Source: Ferranicluibacter quercicola
Lineage (GTDB): Bacteria; Pseudomonadota; Alphaproteobacteria; Rhizobiales; Rhizobiaceae
DNA: 64,000 nucleotides
Assembly (NCBI RefSeq): GCF_021168455.1
Contig: NZ_JAJOZR010000003.1
Span: 1-64,000 of the forward strand
Reading direction: 5' to 3'
Below, piece by piece: positions 44,311 through 53,256 of this stretch; the first letter of the stretch is position 1; every line of letters starts with the position of its first letter. A program made the translations under genes and the position numbers. Under the pieces are notes generated by a model. The model was not told the DNA's origin. It ran no database searches and worked only from the letters and a program-made list of their open reading frames with translations.

Positions 44311-45249
44311 ATGAGCAGCGAGAACATCTACTCCTTCGATCGCCGACTTCTGGCCCGCATGACCGGGGCGCTCGGCGACGACAAGACCATCGGCAAGATC
44401 TGCGCCGATCTCGGCCAGGTCTTCGGCGAGTTCCTGCCGGACCTGCTGCACAGCGAAACCGGGCTCGACCTGACCATCGGCTATGCCGGGTTCGACACGG
44501 GCCTGAAGAGCGAGCTGATCCGCAAGCTCGGCGACGGTGTTGCCCTCTCGGATTGCCTGTTGCGCAACTGGTGCAGCGACTTCACGATCAGCTGCGACAG
44601 CCCGGCCATCATCGCCATGATGGAAATGCTGCTCGGCTCGCCGGCCGACTCCATCGAGGAGCCGAGGCCGCGCAATCTCTCGGGCATCGAGCTCGACGTG
44701 GCGGCGATCGTCTTCGAAAAGGTGGCGGGCGTGCTGAAGTCCGCGGTGAACGCGGCCGGCGGCTTCGAGCCGATCGTCGGCAAGGCCTACAATGCCGAAG
44801 GCCGGGCGGCGGCCGACAAGGATGCCGAGGACGTCTATGCGGCCTGCGTCAACATCACCCTCGGCGTCGGGCCGGTCCTGTCGACCTTCTCGATCCTCGT
44901 GCCGCAGCAGACGCTCCTGAAAACCACGATCGTGTTTCCCAAGGGCATCGGACAGGCGCGCCGCCAGAAGACCGCCTGGGCCGAACAGGTCGAGCAACAG
45001 GTGCGCCGCTCCATGGTCGAGCTGCAGGCGCATATCAAGCTGGAGGCGCTAACGCTCGCGGCGATCACCCAGCTCAAGCCCGGCGACGTCATTCCCTTCC
45101 ACGATCCGAAGGATGTCCGCGTCGATGTGAAGGCGAACGGTCGCGACCTCTATGTCTGTGAATTCGGACGCTCGGGCGCGCGCTATACCGTGCGGGTCAA
45201 GGACACGCACGGCACGGAAGACGAGCTTCTCCAGCATCTCACGCGCTAA
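44311..45249 (+). CDS. fliM: Motor switch protein FliM (rhizobial type)
   Basis: This 312-residue switch protein forms the middle of the C ring. Its CheC-like middle domain includes LSGIELDVAAIVFEKVAGVL and, later, NITLGVGPVLSTFSILVPQQ. The C-terminal SpoA domain is ALTLAAITQLKPGDVIPFHD onward. The N-terminal CheY-P-binding motif of enteric FliM (LSQ-EIDALL type) is not visible. The N-terminus here is SSENIYSFDRRLLARM. This fits rhizobial motors, where CheY2 slows rotation instead of reversing it. It starts three bases after motA. Confidence 0.9.
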   Translation: MSSENIYSFDRRLLARMTGALGDDKTIGKICADLGQVFGEFLPDLLHSETGLDLTIGYAGFDTGLKSELIRKLGDGVALSDCLLRNWCSDFTISCDSPAIIAMMEMLLGSPADSIEEPRPRNLSGIELDVAAIVFEKVAGVLKSAVNAAGGFEPIVGKAYNAEGRAAADKDAEDVYAACVNITLGVGPVLSTFSILVPQQTLLKTTIVFPKGIGQARRQKTAWAEQVEQQVRRSMVELQAHIKLEALTLAAITQLKPGDVIPFHDPKDVRVDVKANGRDLYVCEFGRSGARYTVRVKDTHGTEDELLQHLTR

Positions 45250-45308
45250 TCCACGGGTCCCCGCGCCACGACAGGCTTGGGGCAAGTTTCAACTGGAATA
45301 CTCTCGAC

Positions 45309-45887
45309 ATGGCAATCAAGAAAGCACCTCTGACAGAAGACCTGAGCGCGGTCACCGGCGATGCCGAGCTCGACCAGGCGATCGACGACCTGCGCGGCGT
45401 TCTGAAGACCGATGCCGAGGGCGGCCTGCCGGAAACCGATTTCGACATGGACTTCGGCGCGGCCCCGGCGGCGGCTCCCGACTTCATGAGCGATTTCGGC
45501 GCGATCGGCGAGGACGAGGACCCGTTTGCCGGCAGCTTCGCCGAGCCCGCACCGAGTGTCGCTTCGGCCTTCGGCGAGACGGCGTTCGACGACAGTTTCG
45601 CCACGCCCTCCGCGACGGCCGGCGCCACCATGCATGGCAATCTCGATCTGATCATGGACATCCCGATCGATGTGCAGATCGTGCTCGGATCCAGCCGGAT
45701 GCAGGTTTCCGGCCTGATGGGTCTGACGGAGGGCGCGACGATCGCGCTCGACCGCAAGATCGGCGAGCCGGTCGAGATCATGGTCAACGGCCGGGTCATC
45801 GGCCGCGGCGAGATCACGGTTCTCGAGGAAGACGATACCCGGTTCGGCGTGAAGCTGATCGAGATCAACAGCGGCAAGAAGGCCTGA
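45309..45887 (+). CDS. fliN: Motor switch protein FliN
   Basis: This 192-residue C-ring protein has the usual SpoA domain in the last 85 residues (LDLIMDIPIDVQIVLGSSRM, EPVEIMVNGRVIGRGEITVL). The preceding region of about 105 residues is rich in Asp, Ala, Phe and Glu, an acidic extension longer than in enteric FliN but common in rhizobia. The ATG at 45309 follows the fliM stop by 59 bases. It lies between fliM and fliG in the motA operon. Confidence 0.93.
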   Translation: MAIKKAPLTEDLSAVTGDAELDQAIDDLRGVLKTDAEGGLPETDFDMDFGAAPAAAPDFMSDFGAIGEDEDPFAGSFAEPAPSVASAFGETAFDDSFATPSATAGATMHGNLDLIMDIPIDVQIVLGSSRMQVSGLMGLTEGATIALDRKIGEPVEIMVNGRVIGRGEITVLEEDDTRFGVKLIEINSGKKA

Positions 45888-46055
45888 AGGCCTGAGGGCC
45901 GGATGAGACGGGTGGAAGGCGGTCATGATGTCCGGCTTTCACCTCCCGCAAGGGCACTGCATTCCTTCCGGCCCATCAGGACCCGGAAGACCACCGCAGC
46001 CGAGTAAGAGCGTTTCGGCGTCGTGACTGAGAGCGACGCCGTCCAGGAAGGATCC

Positions 46056-47087
46056 ATGATGGATTACGACGATTTCGAAGCATCGGCGCTCACGCGCCCC
46101 CTGACCCAGATGGACAAGGCCGCGGCCGTGCTGTTGAGCATGGGCAAGCCGGTTGCCGGGAAATTGTTGAAATTCTTCACGCAGAGCGAGCTGCAGGGCA
46201 TCATCGCCTCCGCGCAGACGCTGCGATCCATCGAGCCGCACGAACTTGAAATCCTCGTCAACGAATTCGAAGACCTGTTTACCGAAGGTGCAGGCCTGAT
46301 GGACAATGCCAAGGCGATCGAGGCCATCCTCGAAGAGGGCCTGACGCCCGACGAGGTCGATGGCCTGCTCGGCCGCCGCACCGCGTTCCAGTCCTACGAG
46401 ACCAGCATCTGGGACCGGCTGCAGGATGCCGATCCGATCTTCGTCTCGCAGCATCTTGCCAAGGAACATCCCCAGACGATCGCCTACATCCTCTCGATGA
46501 TGCCCTCCACCTTCGGTGCCAAGGTGCTGCTGCAGCTGCCGGAATCCGGGCGCGGCGACATCATCAACCGGACCGTCAACATGAAGAACGTGGCGCCGAA
46601 GGCGGCCGCGATCATCGAGACGCGCGTCATCGAGCTCCTCCGCGAGATGGATTCGGAGCGCAACTCGGTCGGCTCGGTCAAGATCGCCGAAGTCATGAAC
46701 GAGATGGAAAAGAGCGACGTCGATACCCTGCTCGCCTCGCTCGAAACGATCAGCACGGATTCGGTCAAGAAGGTTCGCCCGAAGATCTTCCTGTTCGACG
46801 ACATTCTTCTCATGCCGCAGAAGAGCCGCGTGGCCCTGTTCAACGATATCGCCGGCGACATCATCACCATGGCACTGCGCGGTTCGAGCATGGAGATGCG
46901 CGAATCCGTTCTCGCCTCGATCGGCGCCCGCCAGCGCCGCATGATCGAGTCGGATCTGAGCTCGGGCGATGCGGGCATCAACCCGCGCGACATCGCGGTT
47001 GCGCGCCGCTCGGTCACGCAGGAAGCCATCCGTCTGGCGGCCAGCGGTCAGATCGAGCTGAAGCCGAAGGAAGCCGTCGCCGCCTGA
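46056..47087 (+). CDS. fliG: Motor switch protein FliG
   Basis: This 343-residue C-ring protein transmits torque and binds FliF. N-terminal (LTQMDKAAAVLLSMGKPVAG), middle (SQHLAKEHPQTIAYILSMMP, including the HPQ motif) and C-terminal domains are complete. The C-terminal charged helix is FLFDDILLMPQKSRVALFND. Two adjacent ATGs (46056 and 46059) follow AGGAAGGA, so the start is one of these and not the distant ATG at 46023. The 168 bases after fliN contain no gene. A GC-rich hairpin follows at 47110. Confidence 0.93.
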   Translation: MMDYDDFEASALTRPLTQMDKAAAVLLSMGKPVAGKLLKFFTQSELQGIIASAQTLRSIEPHELEILVNEFEDLFTEGAGLMDNAKAIEAILEEGLTPDEVDGLLGRRTAFQSYETSIWDRLQDADPIFVSQHLAKEHPQTIAYILSMMPSTFGAKVLLQLPESGRGDIINRTVNMKNVAPKAAAIIETRVIELLREMDSERNSVGSVKIAEVMNEMEKSDVDTLLASLETISTDSVKKVRPKIFLFDDILLMPQKSRVALFNDIAGDIITMALRGSSMEMRESVLASIGARQRRMIESDLSSGDAGINPRDIAVARRSVTQEAIRLAASGQIELKPKEAVAA

Positions 47088-47109
47088 ACCGGTCGATAGG
47101 CAGAGATCG

Positions 47110-47146
47110 AAGCCCGCCTGCAACACGCGTTGCGGCGGGCTTTCGC
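47110..47146 (+). terminator. Hairpin after fliG
   Basis: AAGCCCGCC plus GCAAC (47110-47124) pairs with GTTGC plus GGCGGGCTT (47129-47142) with one bulged T and an ACGC loop. The following bases are only weakly T-rich, so it may attenuate and not fully stop transcription before flhB. Confidence 0.65.
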
Positions 47147-47314
47147 GTTTCGCAATGCGCCTGCCTGCCGACGAGAACCGAGCCTTGCGCGACGGGCCCG
47201 CATCGACGGGGCTCTTGCCAGACGGCGCCCTTCAGCCCACAACATCGGCAACACTGCCAGCCGGCCACGACGATCGGCCCCGGCACAGATGCGAGATCGT
47301 GAAGGGCCGTTTTC

Positions 47315-48397
47315 ATGTCGGACGATCAGGATAAAGACAGCAAAACCGAATCGCCGTCCGAGAAAAAGATCAGCGATGCCGTCGAGAAGGGGAACGTGCC
47401 GTTTTCCCGCGAGGTCACGATGTTCGCCTCGACGCTCGCCATCTACATCTATGTGGTCTTCTTTCTGCCGGACGGGTTCCGCAGCATGTCCGAAGCGCTG
47501 AAGGATGTGTTCGAGCAGCCGGACGCCTGGCGAATCACCACGTCAAACGACGCGTCCGCCCTGATTTCAAAACTTCTCTGGGCCTCCGGCGCACTGGTCG
47601 TGCCGGTCTTCGTGCTGATGATCGCCTTCGGGGTGGGATCGTCGATCCTGCAGAACCTGCCGAGCCCCGTCTTCGACCGGATCGCTCCGAAGCTCAACCG
47701 GATCTCGCCGATGGCCGGCGTAGGCCGGATCTACAGCCTGCCGGGCCTCGTGGAATTTGCGAAGTCCTTCTTCAAGATCGCCGTCATCTCCGGCATCGTC
47801 GCGCTGACGCTGTGGGACGATTTCTACGCGACGCTCGATGCGATGTTCTCGGACCCGATCACGATCTTCGAGATCATGGGTCGCGACTTCAACAAGATTA
47901 TGAACGTCGTTCTCTTTTCGACGGCGGCTATCGCCATCGCCGACTTTTTCTGGACGCGGCATCACTGGCACAGCGAACTGCGCATGACGAAGCAGGAGGT
48001 GAAGGAGGAAATGAAGCAGACACAGGGCGATCCAATCGTAAAGGCTCGCTTACGTTCGATCGCACGCGACCGTGCGCGGCGTCGCATGATTTCCTCCGTT
48101 CCGCGCGCAACTCTGGTGATCGCGAACCCGACCCACTTTGCCGTGGCGCTACGCTATGTCCGGGAAGAAGGGGACGCTCCGGTCGTCGTTGCCAAGGGGC
48201 AGGACCTCGTGGCGCTGCGCATTCGCGCGCTTGCGGAGGAAAACAACATCCCCGTCTTCGAGGACCCGCCTCTCGCACGCTCAATGTTTGCGCAAGTCTC
48301 GGTGGATAGTGTCATCCCACCGGTGTTTTACAAGGCGGTCGCCGAACTCATCCACCGGGTCTACGCAACGAAATCGAACCCGACACGGATGAACTGA
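47315..48397 (+). CDS. flhB: Flagellar export substrate-switch protein FlhB
   Basis: This 360-residue inner-membrane protein controls the switch from hook to filament export. Four membrane helices occupy roughly residues 30-55, 85-115, 140-165 and 190-212. The cytoplasmic domain holds the autocleavage site NPTH in IANPTHFAVALRY. The N-terminal charged lead KTESPSEKKISDAVEKGNVP is the family start. About 225 bases of non-coding sequence separate it from fliG. The small gene at 48403 follows after five bases. Confidence 0.95.
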   Translation: MSDDQDKDSKTESPSEKKISDAVEKGNVPFSREVTMFASTLAIYIYVVFFLPDGFRSMSEALKDVFEQPDAWRITTSNDASALISKLLWASGALVVPVFVLMIAFGVGSSILQNLPSPVFDRIAPKLNRISPMAGVGRIYSLPGLVEFAKSFFKIAVISGIVALTLWDDFYATLDAMFSDPITIFEIMGRDFNKIMNVVLFSTAAIAIADFFWTRHHWHSELRMTKQEVKEEMKQTQGDPIVKARLRSIARDRARRRMISSVPRATLVIANPTHFAVALRYVREEGDAPVVVAKGQDLVALRIRALAEENNIPVFEDPPLARSMFAQVSVDSVIPPVFYKAVAELIHRVYATKSNPTRMN

Positions 48398-48402
48398 TTG
48401 CG

Positions 48403-48843
48403 ATGAAAAAATGCGAATATTCCGAACAGCGCGAAAAGATCGTTGCGGATGCCATCCGTCCGGTCGCGACCGAACTTCGTCTCATCGATGCCGCCGACTT
48501 CATCGCGCTGCTGCGCTATGAATCGCATGGCAGTCTCGCCGACCTCGTGTCGTCGGCAGCCGAGCTGTATTTCGTTCCGGGCACGGTCAATTTCGGTATC
48601 GGCGGCAATTACATGCTCGACTGGAATCGCAATCCGGAAATCGTGCTCGATCTCGAGCTGAAGCCCGACGGCGTCACGGTCTATGCGCAACTCGCGCTGC
48701 GCGACAACTCGGCCGCCATCGAGATCAACCACATCGCCTTCAAGAAGCCGTCCGTCGATCCGGACGAGAACACGGCGTTCCTCGCCCGCAGTCTGGATGC
48801 GGCCAAGTTCATCAAATCCTATCCCACCGCGATGGCCAGCTGA
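48403..48843 (+). CDS. Conserved hypothetical protein downstream of flhB
   Basis: No family is recognised. The 146-residue product is soluble, with no signal or membrane segment. It has a helical first half (EQREKIVADAIRPVATELRL, then DAADFIALLRYESHGSLADL) and a beta-rich second half (NFGIGGNYMLDWNRNPEIVL, VTVYAQLALRDNSAAIEINH). It lies five bases after flhB and converges with visR. Its conserved place beside flhB suggests a flagellar link, but nothing in the sequence shows the role. Confidence 0.7.
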   Translation: MKKCEYSEQREKIVADAIRPVATELRLIDAADFIALLRYESHGSLADLVSSAAELYFVPGTVNFGIGGNYMLDWNRNPEIVLDLELKPDGVTVYAQLALRDNSAAIEINHIAFKKPSVDPDENTAFLARSLDAAKFIKSYPTAMAS

Positions 48844-48852
48844 ACGGGCAGC

Positions 48853-49596
48853 TCAGCTGATATAGCCGAGGCGGATCGCCTTGGCGATCGCCTGGATACG
48901 GTTGACGGAATCGAGCTTGGCGGTGGCCGCCCCCAGATAGGCGTTCACGGTGTGCACCGACAGGCCCATCTTTTCCGCGATCTCTTCGCTGATATAACCG
49001 TCACCGGCCATCTGCAGGCAGCCGATCTCGCGTTCGCTCAGCGCCTCGGCCGGCTGAAGGCGGCGCTCGTCGGCGGCAAACAGATCGGTCATCACGTGGC
49101 AGCTGCGGCCGTGGAGATCGAGAATGACCTCGCTCGTCAGATCGAGCGACGGCGCCATGAAGGCGACGTAGCCATTGCCCTGCGCGCCGAGGCGAACGGG
49201 AAAGGCGATGCCGGCATAGGGCAGCGTTCGCGGCTTCATGCGCAGGACGAAACGGTCGAAATCGATCGTCTCCGCCGTCTGCCGATTGTCGGCACCGTTC
49301 CACAGAAGCGGCAGAAGCGAGATGTCGAGATGCTGTTTCATCTCGTCGCCATAGGTCGAGACGACATCGTGCGTCATCTCTTCCGCCGCCGTGCCCCAGT
49401 TGTCGAGAACGCAGGTCAGCTTGCGCGAGGCCGGCAAGCCGTTTCCGTTCATTCGGAACACGGCGAAGTTGCGGGCTTCGATATCCTTCTGCATCACCTG
49501 CAGACGGGCCACCAGGGTGGCTGCGCGCGAGGCCCGGGTCTGGCGGCCGTTGCGGCTGTCATCGCCGCTTCGACCTCCTGGGATGTAGATGACCAT
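48853..49596 (-). CDS. visR: LuxR-type motility master regulator VisR
   Basis: This 247-residue regulator acts as a heterodimer with VisN at the top of rhizobial flagellar control and activates rem. The C-terminal LuxR-type helix-turn-helix is LSEREIGCLQMAGDGYISEE followed by IAEKMGLSVHTVNAYLGAA. The N-terminal 160 residues form an autoinducer-binding-like domain of unknown ligand. It lies eight bases after visN. The ending AIAKAIRLGYIS is typical of the family. The tandem pair visN-visR next to flhB identifies it. Confidence 0.92.
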   Translation of the reverse strand: MVIYIPGGRSGDDSRNGRQTRASRAATLVARLQVMQKDIEARNFAVFRMNGNGLPASRKLTCVLDNWGTAAEEMTHDVVSTYGDEMKQHLDISLLPLLWNGADNRQTAETIDFDRFVLRMKPRTLPYAGIAFPVRLGAQGNGYVAFMAPSLDLTSEVILDLHGRSCHVMTDLFAADERRLQPAEALSEREIGCLQMAGDGYISEEIAEKMGLSVHTVNAYLGAATAKLDSVNRIQAIAKAIRLGYIS

Positions 49597-49604
49597 CGGC
49601 GTTC

Positions 49605-50417
49605 CTATACCAGGTTGTTTCGGACCGCGCAGGCAATCGCTTCCGAGCGCGTCTTGGTCGCCGTCTTACGCATGACACTGGTGATGTAGTTGTTGATGGT
49701 ATTGCGCGAGATGCCGAGAATGAGGGCGATCTCCTCGCTGGTCTTGCCTTCCGCAATCCAGGACAGGCATTCGAGCTCGCGTTCCGTCAGATCGAAATCG
49801 CGGTCCGAGCGCAGCGAGGTGTCGCGCGCGAGGCTGGCGAAATAGCCGGTGAGCAGGCCGATATCGCGCAGACCCTCCCGCGACAGGATCAGGTCCTGCG
49901 GGAAAAGCAGCATGAGCGACAGCCGCAACCGGCCGATGGAAAAGGTGATGGCGCAATATTCGCGACTGATGCCGCGACCAAGGACGGCCTCTTCGGGAAG
50001 CCGCATGAAGACGGGATGCAGCAGCGACAGGCACTTTTCCTGCTCGTTGGTCTTGGCGTGAAGCCCCTGCATCACCTGGCCAAGCCGCTTCACCACATCG
50101 AAGGGCCAGTCCGAGACCATGACGAAGTCGAGGCCGCTGTCCTGCGACAGGTCGTACCGCGCGAGAAGATAATGGCTGGCGCCGACATAATCCGTCAGGG
50201 CCGCAAGCGCCTTGTTCAGCTGGCCGCGTGCCGCGTAATCGCCGAGCTTTTCGAGAAGCTGGCGCTTTGCAGCGGGATGGGCGGCCGTACCGAGGCAAGC
50301 CGGGCCTGCCGGCGACGGCTGGCCCGTGTGAACGGCCGGGCTTGATCCGCCCATCGCCGCTCGCATCGAGGCGACCGGTACCGGTCGACCCGCAATCTCC
50401 GTCTGAAGAGCTTCCAT
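49605..50417 (-). CDS. visN: LuxR-type motility master regulator VisN
   Basis: This 270-residue partner of VisR has the C-terminal helix-turn-helix LTERELECLSWIAEGKTSEE followed by IALILGISRNTINNYITSVM. The N-terminal domain includes GASHYLLARYDLSQDSGLDF, a LuxR-like ligand-pocket region. The frame opens 38 codons further upstream. The ATG at 50417 (MEALQTEIAGRPVPVASM) is chosen because GGGGA stands upstream. It is the first gene of visN-visR. A long AT-rich region precedes it. Confidence 0.92.
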   Translation of the reverse strand: MEALQTEIAGRPVPVASMRAAMGGSSPAVHTGQPSPAGPACLGTAAHPAAKRQLLEKLGDYAARGQLNKALAALTDYVGASHYLLARYDLSQDSGLDFVMVSDWPFDVVKRLGQVMQGLHAKTNEQEKCLSLLHPVFMRLPEEAVLGRGISREYCAITFSIGRLRLSLMLLFPQDLILSREGLRDIGLLTGYFASLARDTSLRSDRDFDLTERELECLSWIAEGKTSEEIALILGISRNTINNYITSVMRKTATKTRSEAIACAVRNNLV

Positions 50418-50739
50418 GATATTTTCCCCGTGACGGATCCGGTCATGCGATCTGCGCACGCGCACTGCCGGGGCAGCCACACGGCCGGGGATCCGCATTC
50501 CCCGGCGAGCACACATCATCATGCGAATCACTGTTAAAACTATACAGGCCCGAACTCAAAAAACTACTGCCAGCTTATCGGGATTTACTTTTTGTTAATA
50601 ACCTGAAGTGATTCGGAAACGAAGCAGCGCGCCAACGACGGCGACCGTGAACAAACGAGAACACTCACAATATAACATTGTTAACGTTGAATTTTTTTGC
50701 TTGCGGTACAGACCCTCGAGGCCGGAGCGGTCGCGAAAT

Positions 50740-50776
50740 CGCATTTTCCAGGGCCTTCGGCAGGCTGAAAATGCGC
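50740..50776. other. AT-stemmed hairpin in the visN upstream region
   Basis: CGCATTTT (50740-50747) pairs with AAAATGCG (50769-50776), and inner bases CAG/CTG and GCC/GGC can extend the stem. No T-run follows on either side, so a terminator is unlikely. It could be a regulator site or an RNA structure. Confidence 0.45.
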
Positions 50777-51185
50777 GCTCAGTGAATCAGGTGTCGAATC
50801 GGATTTGTATTTGACGGGATCATGTTGCGCAATTGCACCAAAACGATTTCGAGCACAATAGGGCTCATTCGTAAGCACACACCTAGCAACTTTGACAACT
50901 ATACCAGTTTTAGAAAGTTATTTTCTTGACGTGACACAATCGATTTCCCCAGGCCCGGAGTCGAGGCGCATTCGCAAGCAAGCAAAGTCGCCTTTCCACA
51001 TAAAAAAATAACCAAATGGTTAAATAGAGGAATCCCTCATGCGCCGGGGCGACTCCGGCGACACCGGCGGGACACTGGGGAAACGACGGGAAGACTCCGG
51101 TCGTCGTCCTCCGTGACCTTTCCAGGCCTATCGACAGCGAGACGAGCCACCACTGTTTCTTTGTCATGCAACTGTCAGGCTCGAA

Positions 51186-51217
51186 CGAAAAAAATCCGCC
51201 GAAGGGGCGGATTTTTT
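51186..51217 (-). terminator. Terminator of fliF
   Basis: AATCCGCC (51193-51200) pairs with GGCGGATT (51206-51213) around a 5-base loop, with a T7 run on the minus strand and a T6 run on the plus strand. It lies 22 bases after the fliF stop and can act in both directions. Confidence 0.9.
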
Positions 51218-51238
51218 CGTCTGGTCCGTTTTTTGGTC

Positions 51239-52921
51239 TCAGGCTGCTTTTTCTGCGACCCATTTGCGCAGGATCTTGGCAGCGCGCTCCTCGTTGATTT
51301 CGACCATGCGGGCCAACCGCCGCTCCGGGCCTTCCTTGACGCGGCGATTGAAGTCGCCGCCGTCTTCGCCGAGGCTGAGCAGGTCGTCGGTGCTGTCGAA
51401 GCCGAAATCCGAACCGAAGCCTTCCATAAGGGCCCCGCCTGCAGCACCGCTGGGGGCCGGCGAGAAGTCGGGCAGTTCCAGTCCGACGGCCTCGGTTTCC
51501 GTGAGGGTGCCCGGTCCGCCGAAGCCCATGGAGCGGGCCAGAGGGCGCAGGCCCATCCAGACCACGAGCACGGCGACCGTGATGAAGGCGAGTGCGTTGA
51601 TGATGCCGCCGAGGTTGCGCGTCAGCGTTTCCATGATGCCCGGCCCTTCGATCGGCGTGTCGAGCAGCTGGTTGTTGACGAAGTCCATGGCGGTCAGCGT
51701 CACCACGTCGCCGCGGGCCGCGTCGATGCCGACGGCGGAGGCGACGATCTTCTGCATGTCCGCGAGATAGGTGTCGATCTTCGCCTGGTCCGCACCTTCG
51801 CCGACCATGGCGGCGATGCGGCCGCGGTTGACGACGACGGCGACGGAGAGCTTTTCGACCTTGTAGCTGTTCTTGGTGGTGGCGACCGTCTTGGAGTTGA
51901 TCTCGTAGTTGGTCTGCTCTTCCTTCTTCTCGGCCTGATCGTTCGACTGCGGGCCGGCGCCACCGCTCTTGGGGGCTGCCTGCGGCACGTTCTGCTGAAC
52001 GGTCGTCGCGTTGTCGGCCTGCTGCTGGCTCGATTTCTGCTCTTCCTTGGTCACCCGTGTGGACCGCTCGACGCGGGATTCCGGATCGAACGTGGTTTCC
52101 TGAACCTGCTGCGTATCGGTGTTGAGCTGCGCGGTGACGCTGGAGCGGAAGTTGTCGACGCCGAGGAAGGGCGAAAGGGCCTTGTCGATGTTCTTCTCGA
52201 TCTCGCCCTGGACGGACTGGACGATGGAGAGCGACTGGCTCATCGCACCGTTCTGCGGATCGTCGCCGGAGGCGAGCAGCTGGCCGGCGCTATCGAGAAT
52301 GGTGACGTCGTCGATCGAGAGGCCGGGGACCGACGAGCCCACGAGATGGCGGATGGAGGCTGCGGCGTTGCGGCCGATGGTGGAGCTTGCGCGGATCATG
52401 ACGGAGGCGGTCGGCTTCTGCTCGGTCTTGCGGAAGCTGCCGCGGTCGGCCATCACGATGTGGACGCGGGCCGAGGCGATGCCGGAGATCTGCTGGATGG
52501 TCCGGGCGATTTCGCCTTCCAGGGCGCGGACCCGGGTGACTTCCTGCATGAACGAGGTCAGGCCAAGCGAGCCGACATTGTCGAAAAGTTCGTAACCGGC
52601 ATTGGCGCTGTTGGGGAGGCCGCGCTCGGCGAGAAAGAGGCGGGCCTTGCCCGTGGTGCCTACCGGAACCTGGACGCTCTTGCCATCGGAGCCGACATCG
52701 AAGGGGATACCGCCTTCGGACAGCGCCATGGTGACCTGGTTCAGGTCTCCCGATTCAAGGTTGACGTAGAGCGTCTCGAAGGCCGGCTTGTTGACATAGA
52801 GCCCGGCTGCCAGAACGAGCCCGACCGTGACGAGAGCGGCTGCCGCCAATGCGATCAGCTTGCCCTGCCCCAGGCTCTTCAAATTTTTCGTGACCGACGA
52901 AAGTTGTTCTAACAGATTCAT
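51239..52921 (-). CDS. fliF: MS-ring protein FliF
   Basis: This 560-residue inner-membrane protein forms the MS ring on which the flagellum is built. Two membrane helices lie at about residues 21-43 and 440-465. The periplasmic part contains the ring-building motifs, for example LYVNLESGDLNQVTMALSEG and MADRGSFRKTEQKPTASVMI. The C-terminal 30 residues, ending LARMVEINEERAAKILRKWV, are the FliG-binding segment. The ATG at 52921 (MNLLEQLSSVTKNLK) is preferred over a GTG eight codons earlier. It is a single-gene unit with a promoter motif 149 bases upstream and a strong terminator. Confidence 0.95.
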   Translation of the reverse strand: MNLLEQLSSVTKNLKSLGQGKLIALAAAALVTVGLVLAAGLYVNKPAFETLYVNLESGDLNQVTMALSEGGIPFDVGSDGKSVQVPVGTTGKARLFLAERGLPNSANAGYELFDNVGSLGLTSFMQEVTRVRALEGEIARTIQQISGIASARVHIVMADRGSFRKTEQKPTASVMIRASSTIGRNAAASIRHLVGSSVPGLSIDDVTILDSAGQLLASGDDPQNGAMSQSLSIVQSVQGEIEKNIDKALSPFLGVDNFRSSVTAQLNTDTQQVQETTFDPESRVERSTRVTKEEQKSSQQQADNATTVQQNVPQAAPKSGGAGPQSNDQAEKKEEQTNYEINSKTVATTKNSYKVEKLSVAVVVNRGRIAAMVGEGADQAKIDTYLADMQKIVASAVGIDAARGDVVTLTAMDFVNNQLLDTPIEGPGIMETLTRNLGGIINALAFITVAVLVVWMGLRPLARSMGFGGPGTLTETEAVGLELPDFSPAPSGAAGGALMEGFGSDFGFDSTDDLLSLGEDGGDFNRRVKEGPERRLARMVEINEERAAKILRKWVAEKAA

Positions 52922-53069
52922 TCTGTTTCGCACCCAGTAGCGCACTTCACCGTGCGAGATTGCACGGACGAAGCTTCATTGCGCAGTCCCAACATTGAGG
53001 TCCGATCCGGCCGCATCCGGCGAAAACTCTCGCAAATGCGGGCATAGATCCATCTGACCCGTTTGGAGA

Positions 53070-53090
53070 ATAGGATGCGAAGCTTGCGCG
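53070..53090 (-). promoter_or_regulatory. Class-II-type promoter motif upstream of fliF
   Basis: On the minus strand it reads GTTCGCGCAAG, 8 bases, CCTAT, then TCTCC. It matches the flgE and flgB sites, with G for A in the first box and T for G ending the second. It is 149 bases from the fliF start. Confidence 0.7.
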
Positions 53091-53141
53091 AACTTGTCGC
53101 TCGCCCTCACGCGTCGCGGTCTTTCGAGAGATTCTAAAATG

Positions 53142-53179
53142 AAAAAACGCACCTCGGGCCGGAGCCGGAGGTGCGTTTT
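53142..53179 (-). terminator. Terminator of the che operon
   Basis: AAAACGCACCTC (53144-53155) pairs with GAGGTGCGTTTT (53168-53179) to make a 12-bp stem with a 12-base loop; on the minus strand it ends in T6. It lies about 80 bases after the cheT stop. Confidence 0.88.
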
Positions 53180-53256
53180 GCTGCTGTTTTCGGCCTGGAA
53201 AGGCCGTTTGGGCGATGGGAGACCGCGTCAGCGCGTCATCGGAAACGCGTGGCGCC

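Larger units (their letters stand above)
50418..51238. other. Long non-coding region between visN and fliF
   Basis: This 821-base gap is the longest without a convincing gene. Bases 50520-51010 are clearly AT-richer than the island. It contains a hairpin at 50740-50776 and the fliF terminator at 51186-51217. Short open frames on both strands (for example 50910-51263) lack ribosome sites and a known family. It must hold the visN promoter, and could hold regulator binding sites or a small RNA. Confidence 0.55.
52922..53256. other. 335-base gap: fliF leader, fliF promoter motif and che terminator
   Basis: No gene is seen. It holds the fliF promoter motif (53070-53090), a fliF leader of about 140 bases, and the che operon terminator (53142-53179). 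Confidence 0.6.

Noticed and set aside
45950..45975. Possible class II motif before fliG (CCCGCAAG)
   Set aside because: Only CGCAAG matches and the second box is missing (ATTCC). fliG is close enough to fliN to be read from the motA promoter.
50910..51263. 117-residue minus-strand ORF between visN and fliF
   Set aside because: It overlaps the fliF terminator and the fliF end, lacks a ribosome site and shows no family or plausible protein composition.
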